The position numbers and the translations under genes are program-made. Below the pieces are notes generated by a model, which did not search any database, was not told the DNA's origin, and worked only from the letters and a program-made list of their open reading frames with translations. From Flavobacteriales bacterium UBA7878 (GTDB lineage: Bacteria > Bacteroidota > Bacteroidia > Flavobacteriales > Schleiferiaceae), in NCBI GenBank assembly GCA_002501205.1, contig DLRW01000043.1, forward strand, positions 1 to 64,000: DNA of 64,000 nucleotides, written 5' to 3'. Position 1 is the first letter of the stretch; each line of letters begins with the position of its first letter. This document shows positions 34,126 to 42,781 of the stretch, one piece after another.

Positions 34126-34761
34126 TTAGTTGTTTTGGTTTGCAGGCGAAACTTCTTCTTCCTTAGTCGAAGGGTCGTCTTCTTTAAAAACAGATTTCTG
34201 GTGTAAAATTAAGAGTCCTACTCCAGTTGAGATAGCGGCATCGGCTAAATTAAATACGGGCCTGAAGAAAACGAAGTAGTCACCTCCTAACCATTCGGGT
34301 AAATAACCTTTAAAGAGGGGGAAGTAAAACATGTCTACCACCTTTCCAAACAGAAAGGGAGCATAGCCGCCATCTGCCGGAAAGGCTTGGGCGATATGAT
34401 CGTAGGTAGAGGCTTCGAAGATGATCCCATAAAGAGCAGAATCAATAATATTTCCAAGAGCTCCGGCTAAAATTAAGGCCACCGCTACTATACCTCCAAA
34501 GGGGATATCACGCTTGCTTAATTTTTTGAGCCACAGGAAGATCAGGACCACCGTAGCAATCCGGAAAATGCTGAGGAGTAATTTTCCCCAAGTACCCCCA
34601 AATTCCACCCCGAAGGCCATGCCCGGATTTTCGGTAAAATGTAAAATGAACCAGTCTGTGATGACCAGATCTTCACCCAGGGTAAAAGAGGTTTTTACCC
34701 ATATTTTAAGGGCTTGATCGAGGATCAGTACACCCAGAATGATCCAAAGTGCTTTTCGCAT
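34126..34761 (-). CDS. lspA: Signal peptidase II (lipoprotein signal peptidase)
   Basis: A 211-residue inner-membrane aspartyl protease that cuts prolipoproteins before the lipidated Cys. Four hydrophobic helices; catalytic D143 (VVDMFYF) and D174 (FNLADAAIS), with the supporting GNIIDSALYG. The C-terminal tail of about 30 charged residues is longer than in E. coli LspA. Several lipoproteins in the window would be its substrates. One base separates it from the dksA-like gene upstream. Confidence 0.96.
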   Translation of the reverse strand: MRKALWIILGVLILDQALKIWVKTSFTLGEDLVITDWFILHFTENPGMAFGVEFGGTWGKLLLSIFRIATVVLIFLWLKKLSKRDIPFGGIVAVALILAGALGNIIDSALYGIIFEASTYDHIAQAFPADGGYAPFLFGKVVDMFYFPLFKGYLPEWLGGDYFVFFRPVFNLADAAISTGVGLLILHQKSVFKEDDPSTKEEEVSPANQNN

Positions 34762-34762
34762 T

Positions 34763-35140
34763 TTACTGGCGGTTTTTGGCCTCGATGCTTAAGGTTGCGT
34801 GAGGTACTAAACGCAGGCGATCTTTACTAATGAGTTTACCGGTAACCCGGCAAATACCATAAGTTTTGTTCTCGATGCGATTAATTGCATTGTGCAGGTC
34901 ACGAATAAATTTCTCCTGACGTGCCGCTAATTGGCTGTTTGCCTCTTTGCTCATGGTATCACTACCCTCTTCAAATGCTTTAAAAGTAGGAGAGGTATCA
35001 TCTGTACCATTATTGCGGTCGTTGGCGAAGTTTTCTTTTAATACTGCCAAGTCGGCTTCGGCTTTTTCGATTTTAGCCAGGATAATTTGACGGAACTCAT
35101 CCAGTTCTTCGTCACTATATCTCATTTTTTCTTCGCTCAT
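34763..35140 (-). CDS. TraR/DksA-family protein lacking the zinc-finger cysteines
   Basis: A 125-residue coiled-coil transcription factor of the DksA type that would enter the RNA polymerase secondary channel. The coiled coil (about 8-75) and the C-terminal block GICRVTGKLISKDRLRLVP-HATLSIEA are the DksA layout. Only one Cys of the expected C4 zinc finger remains, so no zinc site is formed; this is the Bacteroidota form. It precedes lspA by one base. The upstream region has its own promoter-like element. Confidence 0.88.
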   Translation of the reverse strand: MSEEKMRYSDEELDEFRQIILAKIEKAEADLAVLKENFANDRNNGTDDTSPTFKAFEEGSDTMSKEANSQLAARQEKFIRDLHNAINRIENKTYGICRVTGKLISKDRLRLVPHATLSIEAKNRQ

Positions 35141-35198
35141 AATGCGTTGAAATTAAAATAGTTGCGTTACAGGCCTAGGCCCGTTTTTTAGAATTTGC

Positions 35199-35206
35199 CA
35201 AATATA
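35199..35206 (-). promoter_or_regulatory. -7 promoter element of the dksA-like/lspA operon
   Basis: On the minus strand this reads TATATTTG, matching TAnnTTTG. It lies in the 76-base gap between ileS and the dksA-like gene, about 60 bases before the start codon, so that operon can be transcribed apart from ileS. The leader contains the dyad GGCCTAGGCC (35172-35181). Confidence 0.45.
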
Positions 35207-35216
35207 GAAAAATCCC

Positions 35217-38200
35217 TTAATGGCTTCGCTTTAAGCTAAGTTTGCTTTGGATATCATCAAAATCAAGGACTTCCCCTTCAAAACTGTTGGAAAACCATTC
35301 GATTGAATCGGCCAGAACCTCAGCTTTAACATAACTTTCATTTTCGGATAAAGCACGCTCCAGCATTTCCTGGCGCTGCAATTGCACCTGAATGCGATCG
35401 GTAACCTCCAAGCCGCTGTCCTTACGCAGGTTTTGGATGCGGTTAACCAGTTCGCGGGCAATACCCTCTAATTTGAGTTCTTCGTCGATATGAATATCTA
35501 AGGCTACGGTGAGTTTGTTTTCACTCATCACCAACCAGCCGGGGATATCTTCGGTATGAATTTCTACATCATTCAGTTCAATGGTAAGCTTTTCTCCCTC
35601 GAGTTCCAGCTCAATGGCGCCTTGGTTTTCCAAGTCAGAGATCTGTGCTTGATCAAAGTCGCGAATGGCCGCAGCCACTTGCTTCATTTGCTTACCAAAA
35701 CGAGGTCCGAGTTTTTTGAAGTCAGGTTTAATGCTTTTCACTAAAACACCCTCCACTTCGCGAAGTACTTCCAGCTCTTTAACGTTTACTTCCGCTAAAA
35801 GTATATCCTTAATACTGGCTAAAAGCTCTGCTTTCTCATCGCTTAGCGCCGGTACCATAATTTTCTGCAGTGGTTGACGAACTTTAATGCGCTCTTTCTT
35901 GCGCAGAGATAATACCATGGAGCTCAAATTGCGCGCCGTGGCCATACGCTCGTTCAAATGCCCGTCAATAGCTTCGCTACGAACTTTAGGCCAATAGCTT
36001 AAGTGCACCGACTCACCTTTGCCAGGCTCTAAATCCTGATACAAACGATCGGCAAAGAAAGGAGCGATCGGTGATATCAACTGAGCCAAATTGCGCAAAC
36101 AACGGTATAAGGTTTCATAAGCCATTTGCTTGTCTTCGCTCATTTCGCCTTTCCAGAAGCGGCGACGGTTTAAGCGTACATACCAATTGCTCAGTTCCTC
36201 ATCTACAAAATACTCAATGGCACGGGCCGCCCTGGTAGGTTCGTAATCGGTATAGGCCTGCTCAACATTTGTAATGAGCTCTTGTAAACGTGATAATATC
36301 CAACGGTCTAACTCCGGACGTTTTTCCCATGGGGTCTCCCGACTTTCGTCGAAAGCGAAACCATCGATATTGGCGTAAAGCGCAAAGAAGTTATAGGTGT
36401 TGTACAAGGTTCCAAAGAAGCGACGTTGCACTTCAGCTACTCCATCCAAGTCAAATTTCAGGTTATCCCAGGGCGAGGCATTGCTAATCATATACCAGCG
36501 CACGGGATCACTGCCGTACTTTTCAATGGTTTCGAAGGGATCAATGGCATTGCCTAATCGCTTAGACATCTTTGCGCCATCTTTATCCAATACCAAACCG
36601 TTAGAAACCACATTTTTATAAGCCACTTTATCGAAAACCAAACTAGCAATGGCATGTAGGGTATAGAACCAACCTCGGGTTTGATCTACTCCCTCCGCAA
36701 TGAAATCGGCGGGATAAAGGCTATCAAATTTGTCTTTGTTCTCGAAGGGGTAATGCCACTGTGCATAAGGCATAGATCCTGAGTCGAACCAAACGTCAAT
36801 CAGGTCTGCTTCGCGACGCATGGGCTTACCGCTAGGGGAAACTAATACGATTTTATCTACGATATGGCGGTGCAAGTCTACCTGATCGTAGTTGGCATCG
36901 CTCATGTCTTCCGGATTGAAATTGGCAAAGGGATGTTCCTCCATCAGGCCTTGAGCCACTGCCTGATCACAGGCTTCTTTAAGCTCGGCCACACTGCCAA
37001 AAATGCGACGTTCATTACCATCTTCGGTAGACCAAATAGGTAAGGGGATGCCCCAATAGCGGGAGCGGCTTAAGTTCCAGTCATTGGCATTTTCAAGCCA
37101 GTTTCCAAAACGTCCTTCACCGGTGCTTTTAGGTTTCCAATTGATGGTTTTATTTAAAGCAACCATCTTTTCGCGTTCCTCGCTTACGCGGATAAACCAG
37201 GAATCCAAAGGATAGTATAAAATAGGCTTGTCGGTACGCCAACAATGGGGGTAGCTGTGGCTGTACTTTTCTACCTTAAAGGCTTGATTGCGCTCCTTCA
37301 GCAGAATAGAGATTTCTACATCCACCGATTTTTCAGGTGCTTCGCCATCGGCATAGTACTCGTTTTTAACGTAGAAACCGCCATAAGGACCTACCCCTTC
37401 GCGGAAGCGACCTTGCAGGTCTACCAGAGGCACGGGATTTTGGTTTTGATCGAGCACCAACATGGGGGGCACGGGAGGATTGGCTTCTTTCGCCACCTTG
37501 GCATCATCGGCACCAAAGGTGGGGGCTGTATGTACTATTCCGGTACCATCTTCGGTAGTAACAAAGTCCCCTAAAATGATACGGAAGGCATTTTCAGCAC
37601 CTTCATAAGGCAAGGCCCAATCCAGTAATTGCTCGTAACGCAGGTTTTCCAGATCACGACCAATACCTTCCCAAACTACGCGCCAGGGAGCTACTTTGGC
37701 TCCTACTTCGTAAGAATCCATTTCGAGCTCGGCGCCTTCGGCCTTAAAGTATTTGGATACCAGGTTTTTCGCTAAAACCACCTTTTGCCGTTTTCCGGTA
37801 TAAGGGTTAAAGCTGTCTATCATCTGATATTCAATCTTCGGTCCTACGGTAAGAGCCGTATTGGAAGGAAGGGTCCAAGGGGTGGTGGTCCAGGCGATAT
37901 AATACACCAGATCATCCGCTTGCACGGCATCACCAAACACCTTTTGGAAGGCCTCATCGCGAGTGGCGATAAACTGCGCAATAGCAGAAGTATCTTTTAC
38001 ATCGCGGTAGCTACCGGGCATATTTAACTCATGGGAGCTCAGTCCGGTACCTGCCTTAGGGCTGTAAGGCTGAATGGTATAACCTTTATAGATAAGCTCT
38101 TTATCCCATAATTGCTTGAGTAGCCACCATACCGATTCCATGTATTTAGGTTGGTAGGTAACATAGGGATCGTCCATATCGACCCAGTAACCCATCTTTT

Positions 38201-38612
38201 CAGTGAGCTCATTCCAAATGTCGGTATAGCGCATTACCGCCTTTTTACAGGCTTCATTGTATTCTTCTACGCTGATGCTTTTACCGATATCCTCTTTGGT
38301 GATGCCCAATTCTTTTTCCACTCCCAGTTCCACAGGTAATCCATGGGTATCCCAACCCGCTTTGCGGTTTACCTGATAGCCTTGCAGAGTTTTAAAGCGA
38401 CAGAAAATGTCCTTAATCGCGCGGCCCATAACGTGATGAATACCCGGTTTTCCGTTTGCGGAGGGCGGGCCTTCGTAGAACACAAAACTTTCAGCGCCAT
38501 CGCGGCTGCTAATGCTTTTCTTAAAGCTCTCATCCTCCTTCCAAAACTGAAGGATTTCTTGATTGATTTGAGCGAGGTTTAAGTGCTTGTACTCTTGGTA
38601 TTTGCGAGACAT
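35217..38612 (-). CDS. ileS: Isoleucyl-tRNA synthetase
   Basis: A 1131-residue class I synthetase. HIGH motif HHVMG (after GPPSANGKPGI), the CP1 editing domain with TTTPWTLPSNTAL and GTGIVHTAPTFGADD, and the KMSKS motif AKMSKRLGN are in order, followed by an anticodon-binding helical domain and a C-terminal extension. The length matches the eukaryote-like, mupirocin-insensitive class of IleS rather than the 930-residue E. coli type; that classification is from length and layout only. The gene is preceded by a repeat-bearing gap. Confidence 0.97.
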   Translation of the reverse strand: MSRKYQEYKHLNLAQINQEILQFWKEDESFKKSISSRDGAESFVFYEGPPSANGKPGIHHVMGRAIKDIFCRFKTLQGYQVNRKAGWDTHGLPVELGVEKELGITKEDIGKSISVEEYNEACKKAVMRYTDIWNELTEKMGYWVDMDDPYVTYQPKYMESVWWLLKQLWDKELIYKGYTIQPYSPKAGTGLSSHELNMPGSYRDVKDTSAIAQFIATRDEAFQKVFGDAVQADDLVYYIAWTTTPWTLPSNTALTVGPKIEYQMIDSFNPYTGKRQKVVLAKNLVSKYFKAEGAELEMDSYEVGAKVAPWRVVWEGIGRDLENLRYEQLLDWALPYEGAENAFRIILGDFVTTEDGTGIVHTAPTFGADDAKVAKEANPPVPPMLVLDQNQNPVPLVDLQGRFREGVGPYGGFYVKNEYYADGEAPEKSVDVEISILLKERNQAFKVEKYSHSYPHCWRTDKPILYYPLDSWFIRVSEEREKMVALNKTINWKPKSTGEGRFGNWLENANDWNLSRSRYWGIPLPIWSTEDGNERRIFGSVAELKEACDQAVAQGLMEEHPFANFNPEDMSDANYDQVDLHRHIVDKIVLVSPSGKPMRREADLIDVWFDSGSMPYAQWHYPFENKDKFDSLYPADFIAEGVDQTRGWFYTLHAIASLVFDKVAYKNVVSNGLVLDKDGAKMSKRLGNAIDPFETIEKYGSDPVRWYMISNASPWDNLKFDLDGVAEVQRRFFGTLYNTYNFFALYANIDGFAFDESRETPWEKRPELDRWILSRLQELITNVEQAYTDYEPTRAARAIEYFVDEELSNWYVRLNRRRFWKGEMSEDKQMAYETLYRCLRNLAQLISPIAPFFADRLYQDLEPGKGESVHLSYWPKVRSEAIDGHLNERMATARNLSSMVLSLRKKERIKVRQPLQKIMVPALSDEKAELLASIKDILLAEVNVKELEVLREVEGVLVKSIKPDFKKLGPRFGKQMKQVAAAIRDFDQAQISDLENQGAIELELEGEKLTIELNDVEIHTEDIPGWLVMSENKLTVALDIHIDEELKLEGIARELVNRIQNLRKDSGLEVTDRIQVQLQRQEMLERALSENESYVKAEVLADSIEWFSNSFEGEVLDFDDIQSKLSLKRSH

Positions 38613-38692
38613 TTACTTGTCGATTTTTAAAAGACTGCGAAGGTAAGGAAATATGAGCGCTTTGCTTTTAGAACTTAGATCGTTTCACTGTT

Positions 38693-38803
38693 AGATTTTA
38701 GATCGCTGCGCTTTTAGAAAATAGACTACAGTAACTAATTCTCTGTGTACCTCCGAGTTCTCGAAGCCAGAGTTTACGATGGCTGTACTCTGTGTTGAGG
38801 CAA
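38693..38803. repeat. Two-module intergenic repeat, copy A
   Basis: Module 1 (38693-38718) is identical over 26 bases to 38821-38846 in copy B. Module 2 (38735-38803), beginning CTAATTCTCTGTGT, matches 38884-38953 with about a dozen differences. The modules are separated by 16 bases here. Confidence 0.75.
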
Positions 38804-38820
38804 ATGGGTCGCTACGCTCC

Positions 38821-38953
38821 AGATTTTAGATCGCTGCGCTTTTAGATTTTAGACCGCTACGCTATTAGACCTTAGATCGCGTGCTAATTCTCTGTGTGCC
38901 TCTGCGTTCTTAAGGCCAGAGCATGCGATGGCTATCCTCTGTGTTGAAGCAAT
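38821..38953. repeat. Two-module intergenic repeat, copy B
   Basis: Second copy: module 1 at 38821-38846 and module 2 at 38884-38953. Between them a further degenerate module-1-like stretch (TTTTAGACCGCTACGC) is inserted, so module 1 has been amplified within the copy. Confidence 0.75.
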
Positions 38954-39015
38954 TAGTTAGTGGTCTTACAATTGTGAGAGCGCTAGCCCTTTCTTACTTT
39001 CGGGCTTAAATCCGA

Positions 39016-40074
39016 ATGATGCGCGTTTTTAAAGCTTTCCTACTCTTCATTTTAAGTACTTCAATTTGGGCTCAGGACTCCACCCTAACCATAGGCCTTA
39101 AGCCTACACCTCCTTTTGTGGTGCAGGAGGGTTCCGGTAGACCGGCAGGTTTGAGTTATCGCTTTTGGGAGCTTATCGATGATCAGGTGCCGGCGCGAGT
39201 GCAGTACCGCTGGTATGATGATGTGGAAGGTATGCTGGAGGCTATCGCCCGAGGTGAGGTGGATTTATCCATAAACCCCATTACGGTTACCGAACAGCGC
39301 ATGGATAGCCTTGATTTTTCGCAGCCCTACTTTATCTCTGGTGCAGCCATGGTGCGTCGTTCGGAGAGTAGTTGGATGATATTTCTGGAGAATTTTTTTA
39401 GTCGGCAGTTTTTTTCGGCAATTGCCATTTTATTGGGTGTGATTTTACTTTTCGGAACCTTAGTGTGGTTCTTTGAGCGTCGCCATCCCGAAGGAGTGCA
39501 ATTCCGCAAAAACTGGCGCGGCATTTTCGATGGCTTTTGGTGGAGTGCGGTCACCATGACCACCGTAGGCTATGGAGATAAATCGCCCGAAACGGGAGGA
39601 GGTAGAACTATTGCTTTTATCTGGATGTTTACAGCCATCCTTCTGATCTCAGGTTTAACCGCTGGGGTGGCCTCTGCCTTGACGGTGAAAAGCATGGAGA
39701 GTAAAATTGAAAGCATAGAAGATTTACGACGTTTTAAAACCGGCACCATCGATGCTACCGGAACCGCAGAGTATCTGGGGAATTATGGTTTGCCCGATAA
39801 TTATTATGCCAGTGTAGAAGAGGGTTTTGACGCTTTGCGCAAGGAAGAGATTGACATTTTTGTTTTTGATCGCCCGGTATTGCGTTTCTATTTAGAGAAA
39901 AGTGATAATCAAGACTTGGTGCTAGACAGCCGAAATTTGAAGACCGACTATTACAGTTTCACTTATCCAAAGGGAAGTCCTTTGCGGGAAGCCCTGGATC
40001 CTAAAATTGTGAAAGCCTTAAAGTCAGATTCCTGGAATTTTATTTTGCGCAAAGCCAGCAAAGGACAGAATTAG
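39016..40074 (+). CDS. Prokaryotic ionotropic glutamate receptor-like K+ channel (GluR0 type)
   Basis: A 352-residue membrane protein. Signal peptide (1-19), ligand-binding lobe S1 (about 22-115), a first helix (about 132-153), a pore loop with the K+ selectivity filter TVGYGD (183-188), a second helix (about 198-223), then lobe S2 (about 225-345). This is a periplasmic binding domain split by an inverted two-helix K+ pore, the GluR0 architecture. Ligand contacts of the family are present: R95 (TVTEQRMDSLDFS) for the alpha-carboxyl group, the GTIDATGTAEYL loop and D285 (VFDRP) for the amino group. It probably opens a K+ conductance on binding an amino acid. Followed by a beta-propeller lipoprotein gene 32 bases later. 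Confidence 0.9.
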   Translation: MMRVFKAFLLFILSTSIWAQDSTLTIGLKPTPPFVVQEGSGRPAGLSYRFWELIDDQVPARVQYRWYDDVEGMLEAIARGEVDLSINPITVTEQRMDSLDFSQPYFISGAAMVRRSESSWMIFLENFFSRQFFSAIAILLGVILLFGTLVWFFERRHPEGVQFRKNWRGIFDGFWWSAVTMTTVGYGDKSPETGGGRTIAFIWMFTAILLISGLTAGVASALTVKSMESKIESIEDLRRFKTGTIDATGTAEYLGNYGLPDNYYASVEEGFDALRKEEIDIFVFDRPVLRFYLEKSDNQDLVLDSRNLKTDYYSFTYPKGSPLREALDPKIVKALKSDSWNFILRKASKGQN

Positions 40075-40106
40075 AGAGATAACAGAATTTTTGTAAAAAA
40101 AAGAAG

Positions 40107-41015
40107 ATGAAGAAGCAAGTACTTGGTATAGGCTTAATAGCCTTGATGGGAATGCAAGCCTGTAATTCCGGCCTGGCAAAGGAGGAGGGTCAAAACTCTT
40201 CCAGTGAGGAAGCGCCGCAAGAGACTCAGGTTGAGGCTGAAAATGGTGTGAGCCTCGAGCCTCTTTGGGAAACGGAAATGTGGTACCCCACTAATGAGTC
40301 GGTTTTACTGGATGAGAGTCAGGGTCTTTTATACGTGAGTTGCATTGCTGGAAATCCTACCGATAAAGATGGCAAGGGCCATATTGCCCGCCTTAATTTG
40401 GATGGCACTATAATAGACTCAGCCTGGGCTCAGGGCTATAATGCACCTAAGGGAATGTGCATTAGCAATGGGCGCCTGTATTTTACAGATATCGATCGAA
40501 TTGTTTCGGTGTCCCTGGCAAATCCCAAAGACGAATTGATTTTTCCCGTACCTGGATCCACTTTTTTAAATGACATCACCCCCGGTTTAAACGGAGTGTA
40601 TTTTTCGGATATGAACACCGGCAAATTGCAGTATCTAGAGCAAGGTGTGGTGCATACTTTAAATGAGGATTTGACCGGTATTAATGGACTGAGCTTCTTT
40701 GAAAATGAGCTTTATGCGCTAACGGGGCAGGGTCTTTTGCGTTTGTCTTTAGGAGGAGAGGTGCTGGAAACCATTAATTCGGAATTAACCGGTGGTGATG
40801 GCCTGGTGCCTTTGGGTTCCAATCGTTTTATTGCCAGCAGATGGCAAGGAGAAGTTTGGTATCTAAATGGTGGGCAGTCCACCAAATTAGTGGATAGCAA
40901 AGCAGAAGAATTGCAAACCGCTGATATTGGCTATAATGCTGCTGATCAAGTTTTATATGTGCCTCGCTTTTTTGGGAATAAGGTTACGGCTTTTCGCCTG
41001 AAGGGATTGCACTAA
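40107..41015 (+). CDS. SMP-30/NHL-like beta-propeller lipoprotein
   Basis: A 302-residue lipoprotein with lipobox MQAC (C19) and a Ser/Glu-rich linker to about 50. The rest is a six-bladed-propeller sequence: repeating strands such as GLLYVSCIAGN, GKGHIARLNLDG, NGRLYFTDIDRI and NGLSFFENELYAL. The segments resemble SMP-30/gluconolactonase and NHL-type propellers. No catalytic site is evident. It starts 32 bases after the channel gene and is probably cotranscribed. Overlaps the convergent ATPase gene by 4 bases. Function unknown. Confidence 0.75.
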   Translation: MKKQVLGIGLIALMGMQACNSGLAKEEGQNSSSEEAPQETQVEAENGVSLEPLWETEMWYPTNESVLLDESQGLLYVSCIAGNPTDKDGKGHIARLNLDGTIIDSAWAQGYNAPKGMCISNGRLYFTDIDRIVSVSLANPKDELIFPVPGSTFLNDITPGLNGVYFSDMNTGKLQYLEQGVVHTLNEDLTGINGLSFFENELYALTGQGLLRLSLGGEVLETINSELTGGDGLVPLGSNRFIASRWQGEVWYLNGGQSTKLVDSKAEELQTADIGYNAADQVLYVPRFFGNKVTAFRLKGLH

Positions 41016-41959
41016 AAAGTCTTTCGATAATATAGATACTGCAACCATCGATGGAGCAGGGGGTCTTTGATACGGTAGCCTTTTTCATCGCGAAGGATAT
41101 AAGCGCTGTCCAGTAAGTTGCGCAGGGCGCGTTCTACGGAGCTGGCGGCACCGAGTTTGTGGCGTACCAAAAAGTCGAAGGCATGCGGTTGAGTAACCAC
41201 TTCTTCTGAAGCCAGGGCTCTAAGCAGGCGCCATTGCAGGTCGGTAAAGCGCTGGCGCAGCATTAGAAATTGATTTTGATGACTTTTAAAAAAAGCATCC
41301 GGATTGAAGCTGCCTTGATGCTGCTTGATATTTTCAATTAAGGCTTTTAAAAAGGAGAGATTACCCAGGGAATAGTCGAGCAAGTTTCTTTGTTCAGTAG
41401 TGGCTTCTACCCAAATTTCATGAGCCTCCGGTTTTTGCAAGTGGATTTGCTCGGCCGCTCTTAAATGCGGGAATTCTGAAAGGATGATCAACTGAATATT
41501 AGCAGCGGTGCTCATTTTTTTAAACTCCTTTACTAATTCTTCAGGCTTTATTTCCTGCACCTCACAATATTCTGGGTCTTCCAGGCTAATGATAACATCT
41601 TGCCCCGCCTGAAAAAGCATGGTGGTCAGGGCTTTTAGGTATTCCATTAAATCCTGAGCCTGGCGAATGCGGTGAGGTGGATGTTCTTGATGCAGGCGTT
41701 TGATCTGATACTCTAAACCGGCATGTTGAGCACTGGTTTTTTCGATGCCTTCATGGAGGCGAAATACCAGTTCTTCAAATTGGAAAACCCCGGTAAAATT
41801 GAGTTCAAGGAGAATTCTGCGGCCTTGTAATTTTTGCCCTAAAGCTCTAAGTAGGTAAGATTTCCCCATGCCCGGAGCTCCTGAAATTTGGAGATTTTCG
41901 CGGGCCATTATGCGGTCGTAGGCAAGTTGCAGTTCCTTTTCGCGTACCAGATCCTTCAT
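41012..41959 (-). CDS. P-loop ATPase with C-terminal winged-helix domain
   Basis: A 315-residue protein of the AAA/STAND-like prokaryotic ATPase kind. Walker A GAPGMGKSYLL (about 27-37), a Walker-B-like VIISLEDPE, a sensor-like LIILSEFPH, and a C-terminal winged helix (from about 235: LQWRLLRALASEEVVTQPHAF, GAASSVERALRNLLDSAYI, RIKDPLLHRWLQYLY). This resembles the archaeal-type ATPase/DUF234 arrangement. The HTH regulator lies 86 bases upstream on the same strand, so they may form a unit. Substrate and partner are unknown. Confidence 0.75.
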   Translation of the reverse strand: MKDLVREKELQLAYDRIMARENLQISGAPGMGKSYLLRALGQKLQGRRILLELNFTGVFQFEELVFRLHEGIEKTSAQHAGLEYQIKRLHQEHPPHRIRQAQDLMEYLKALTTMLFQAGQDVIISLEDPEYCEVQEIKPEELVKEFKKMSTAANIQLIILSEFPHLRAAEQIHLQKPEAHEIWVEATTEQRNLLDYSLGNLSFLKALIENIKQHQGSFNPDAFFKSHQNQFLMLRQRFTDLQWRLLRALASEEVVTQPHAFDFLVRHKLGAASSVERALRNLLDSAYILRDEKGYRIKDPLLHRWLQYLYYRKTF

Positions 41960-42045
41960 AGGGGGGATTTGTGGCGAAGGTATGAAAGGATGATTTTTGA
42001 AGCCCGACTTTTAAAATCCAATTTTGGCTTGGGCTAGCAATTTTC

Positions 42046-42375
42046 TTAGGTCTCCTCTTCCAGAGGCTTTTCAAGCAGGGCCTTTAATTCCAAGATTCCG
42101 TTTTGTGAGGAGGCTTCAGTGCTATTACTGCTTTTTTTGAGTCTTAGGGCCCTAAGATTAGCCTTGTCTAAAAGCAGGAATTCATACACGGAGGTTTCTA
42201 AAAGCTCCGCAATTTGATAAAGACGTTTAACGCTAAGACGGGTTTCTCCGGACTCCAGCTTAGAATAGGCACGAGTACTTATTTCCAGTTCTTGGGCCAT
42301 ATAGCTTTGGGTGTAATTCCGCATTTCGCGCGCCTTGCGGATTTTTTGGCTCAGTGCATATTCGTCTAGTATCAT
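42046..42375 (-). CDS. XRE-family helix-turn-helix regulator
   Basis: A 109-residue protein with an N-terminal Cro/C1-type HTH (about 9-65: KIRKAREMRNYTQSYMAQEL, SKLESGETRLSVKRLYQIAELL). The last 40 residues are a Ser/Glu-rich tail without a known domain. A strong Shine-Dalgarno (GGAGGG) lies just before the ATG, unusual in this genome. Divergent from the secreted pair across a 406-base A/T-rich gap holding the palindrome GAATAATTATTC, a candidate binding site. Precedes the ATPase gene. Confidence 0.85.
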   Translation of the reverse strand: MILDEYALSQKIRKAREMRNYTQSYMAQELEISTRAYSKLESGETRLSVKRLYQIAELLETSVYEFLLLDKANLRALRLKKSSNSTEASSQNGILELKALLEKPLEEET

Positions 42376-42781
42376 TTCCCTCCAGGCTTCAAGTATTCAA
42401 ATCCACATTTCTAAAAATGGAGATTAATTATTGAGGGGGTGTCAATTAATAGCGAAGGAAAATAAAATATTGTAATATTAAAAGAACTTTCGACTTTTTT
42501 AAACTTTACATTGTCGTAAATGGAATAATTATTCGATCTAATAATAATTATTCTAAACCGGAATTATTTCTAAGAAGCTCCCCGTTGCTGTAGTCGGCGA
42601 CCTTAAGCTCTGCGGCTGTGCAAAGCAATAAAAGTAAACCTCTGGTTCAAAGCTTGAACTTTCATTTCCTGTAGTTGAACTTTTTATTCGGTTTATTACA
42701 TGCTATAATTAATAGGTTTGTAGGGTGATTGTTTGAATTTTAAAAACAATAAAAATTCGATGTTAAACTTATAAAATAGAA
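42376..42781. other. 406-base divergent intergenic region with AATAATTATT palindromes
   Basis: A/T-rich and without a plausible gene. GAATAATTATTC (42523-42534) is a perfect 12-bp palindrome and is followed 7 bases later by TAATAATTATTC (42542-42553); a third, weaker GAATTATTTC starts at 42561. A GC-richer patch (42570-42640) of unknown nature follows. The promoter of the + strand pair is near 42713. Confidence 0.6.
42713..42720 (+). promoter_or_regulatory. -7 promoter element of the secreted pair
   Basis: TAGGTTTG matches TAnnTTTG and is 61 bases before the ATG at 42782. A TGCTATAATT run just upstream (42701-42710) could be an additional element. No clear -33 TTG at the usual distance. Confidence 0.4.

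Larger units (their letters stand above)
38613..39015. other. 403-base intergenic region with repeats
   Basis: No plausible gene. It holds two diverged copies of a two-module repeat (annotated separately) and several shorter relatives of the core TTAGATCGCTGCGC. Close to the downstream gene, TTG (38972-38974) and TACTTTCG (38995-39002) are spaced 20 bases apart and could be a weak promoter for the channel gene, whose ATG is 14 bases further. Confidence 0.7.

Noticed and set aside
35172..35181. GGCCTAGGCC dyad before a T run as a terminator
   Set aside because: Its T tract is on the strand opposite to the adjacent genes, and the dyad leaves only four loop bases with a short, mismatched stem.
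38613..39015. CRISPR array or insertion-sequence remnant in the repeat gap
   Set aside because: The repeats occur in only two copies with unequal spacing, have no transposase fragments and no terminal inverted repeats with target-site duplications.
41012..42375. HTH plus ATPase as a toxin-antitoxin or defence module
   Set aside because: The ATPase has a normal winged-helix C-terminus and no nuclease, toxin or phage-sensing domain is visible; the genes are separated by 86 bases.
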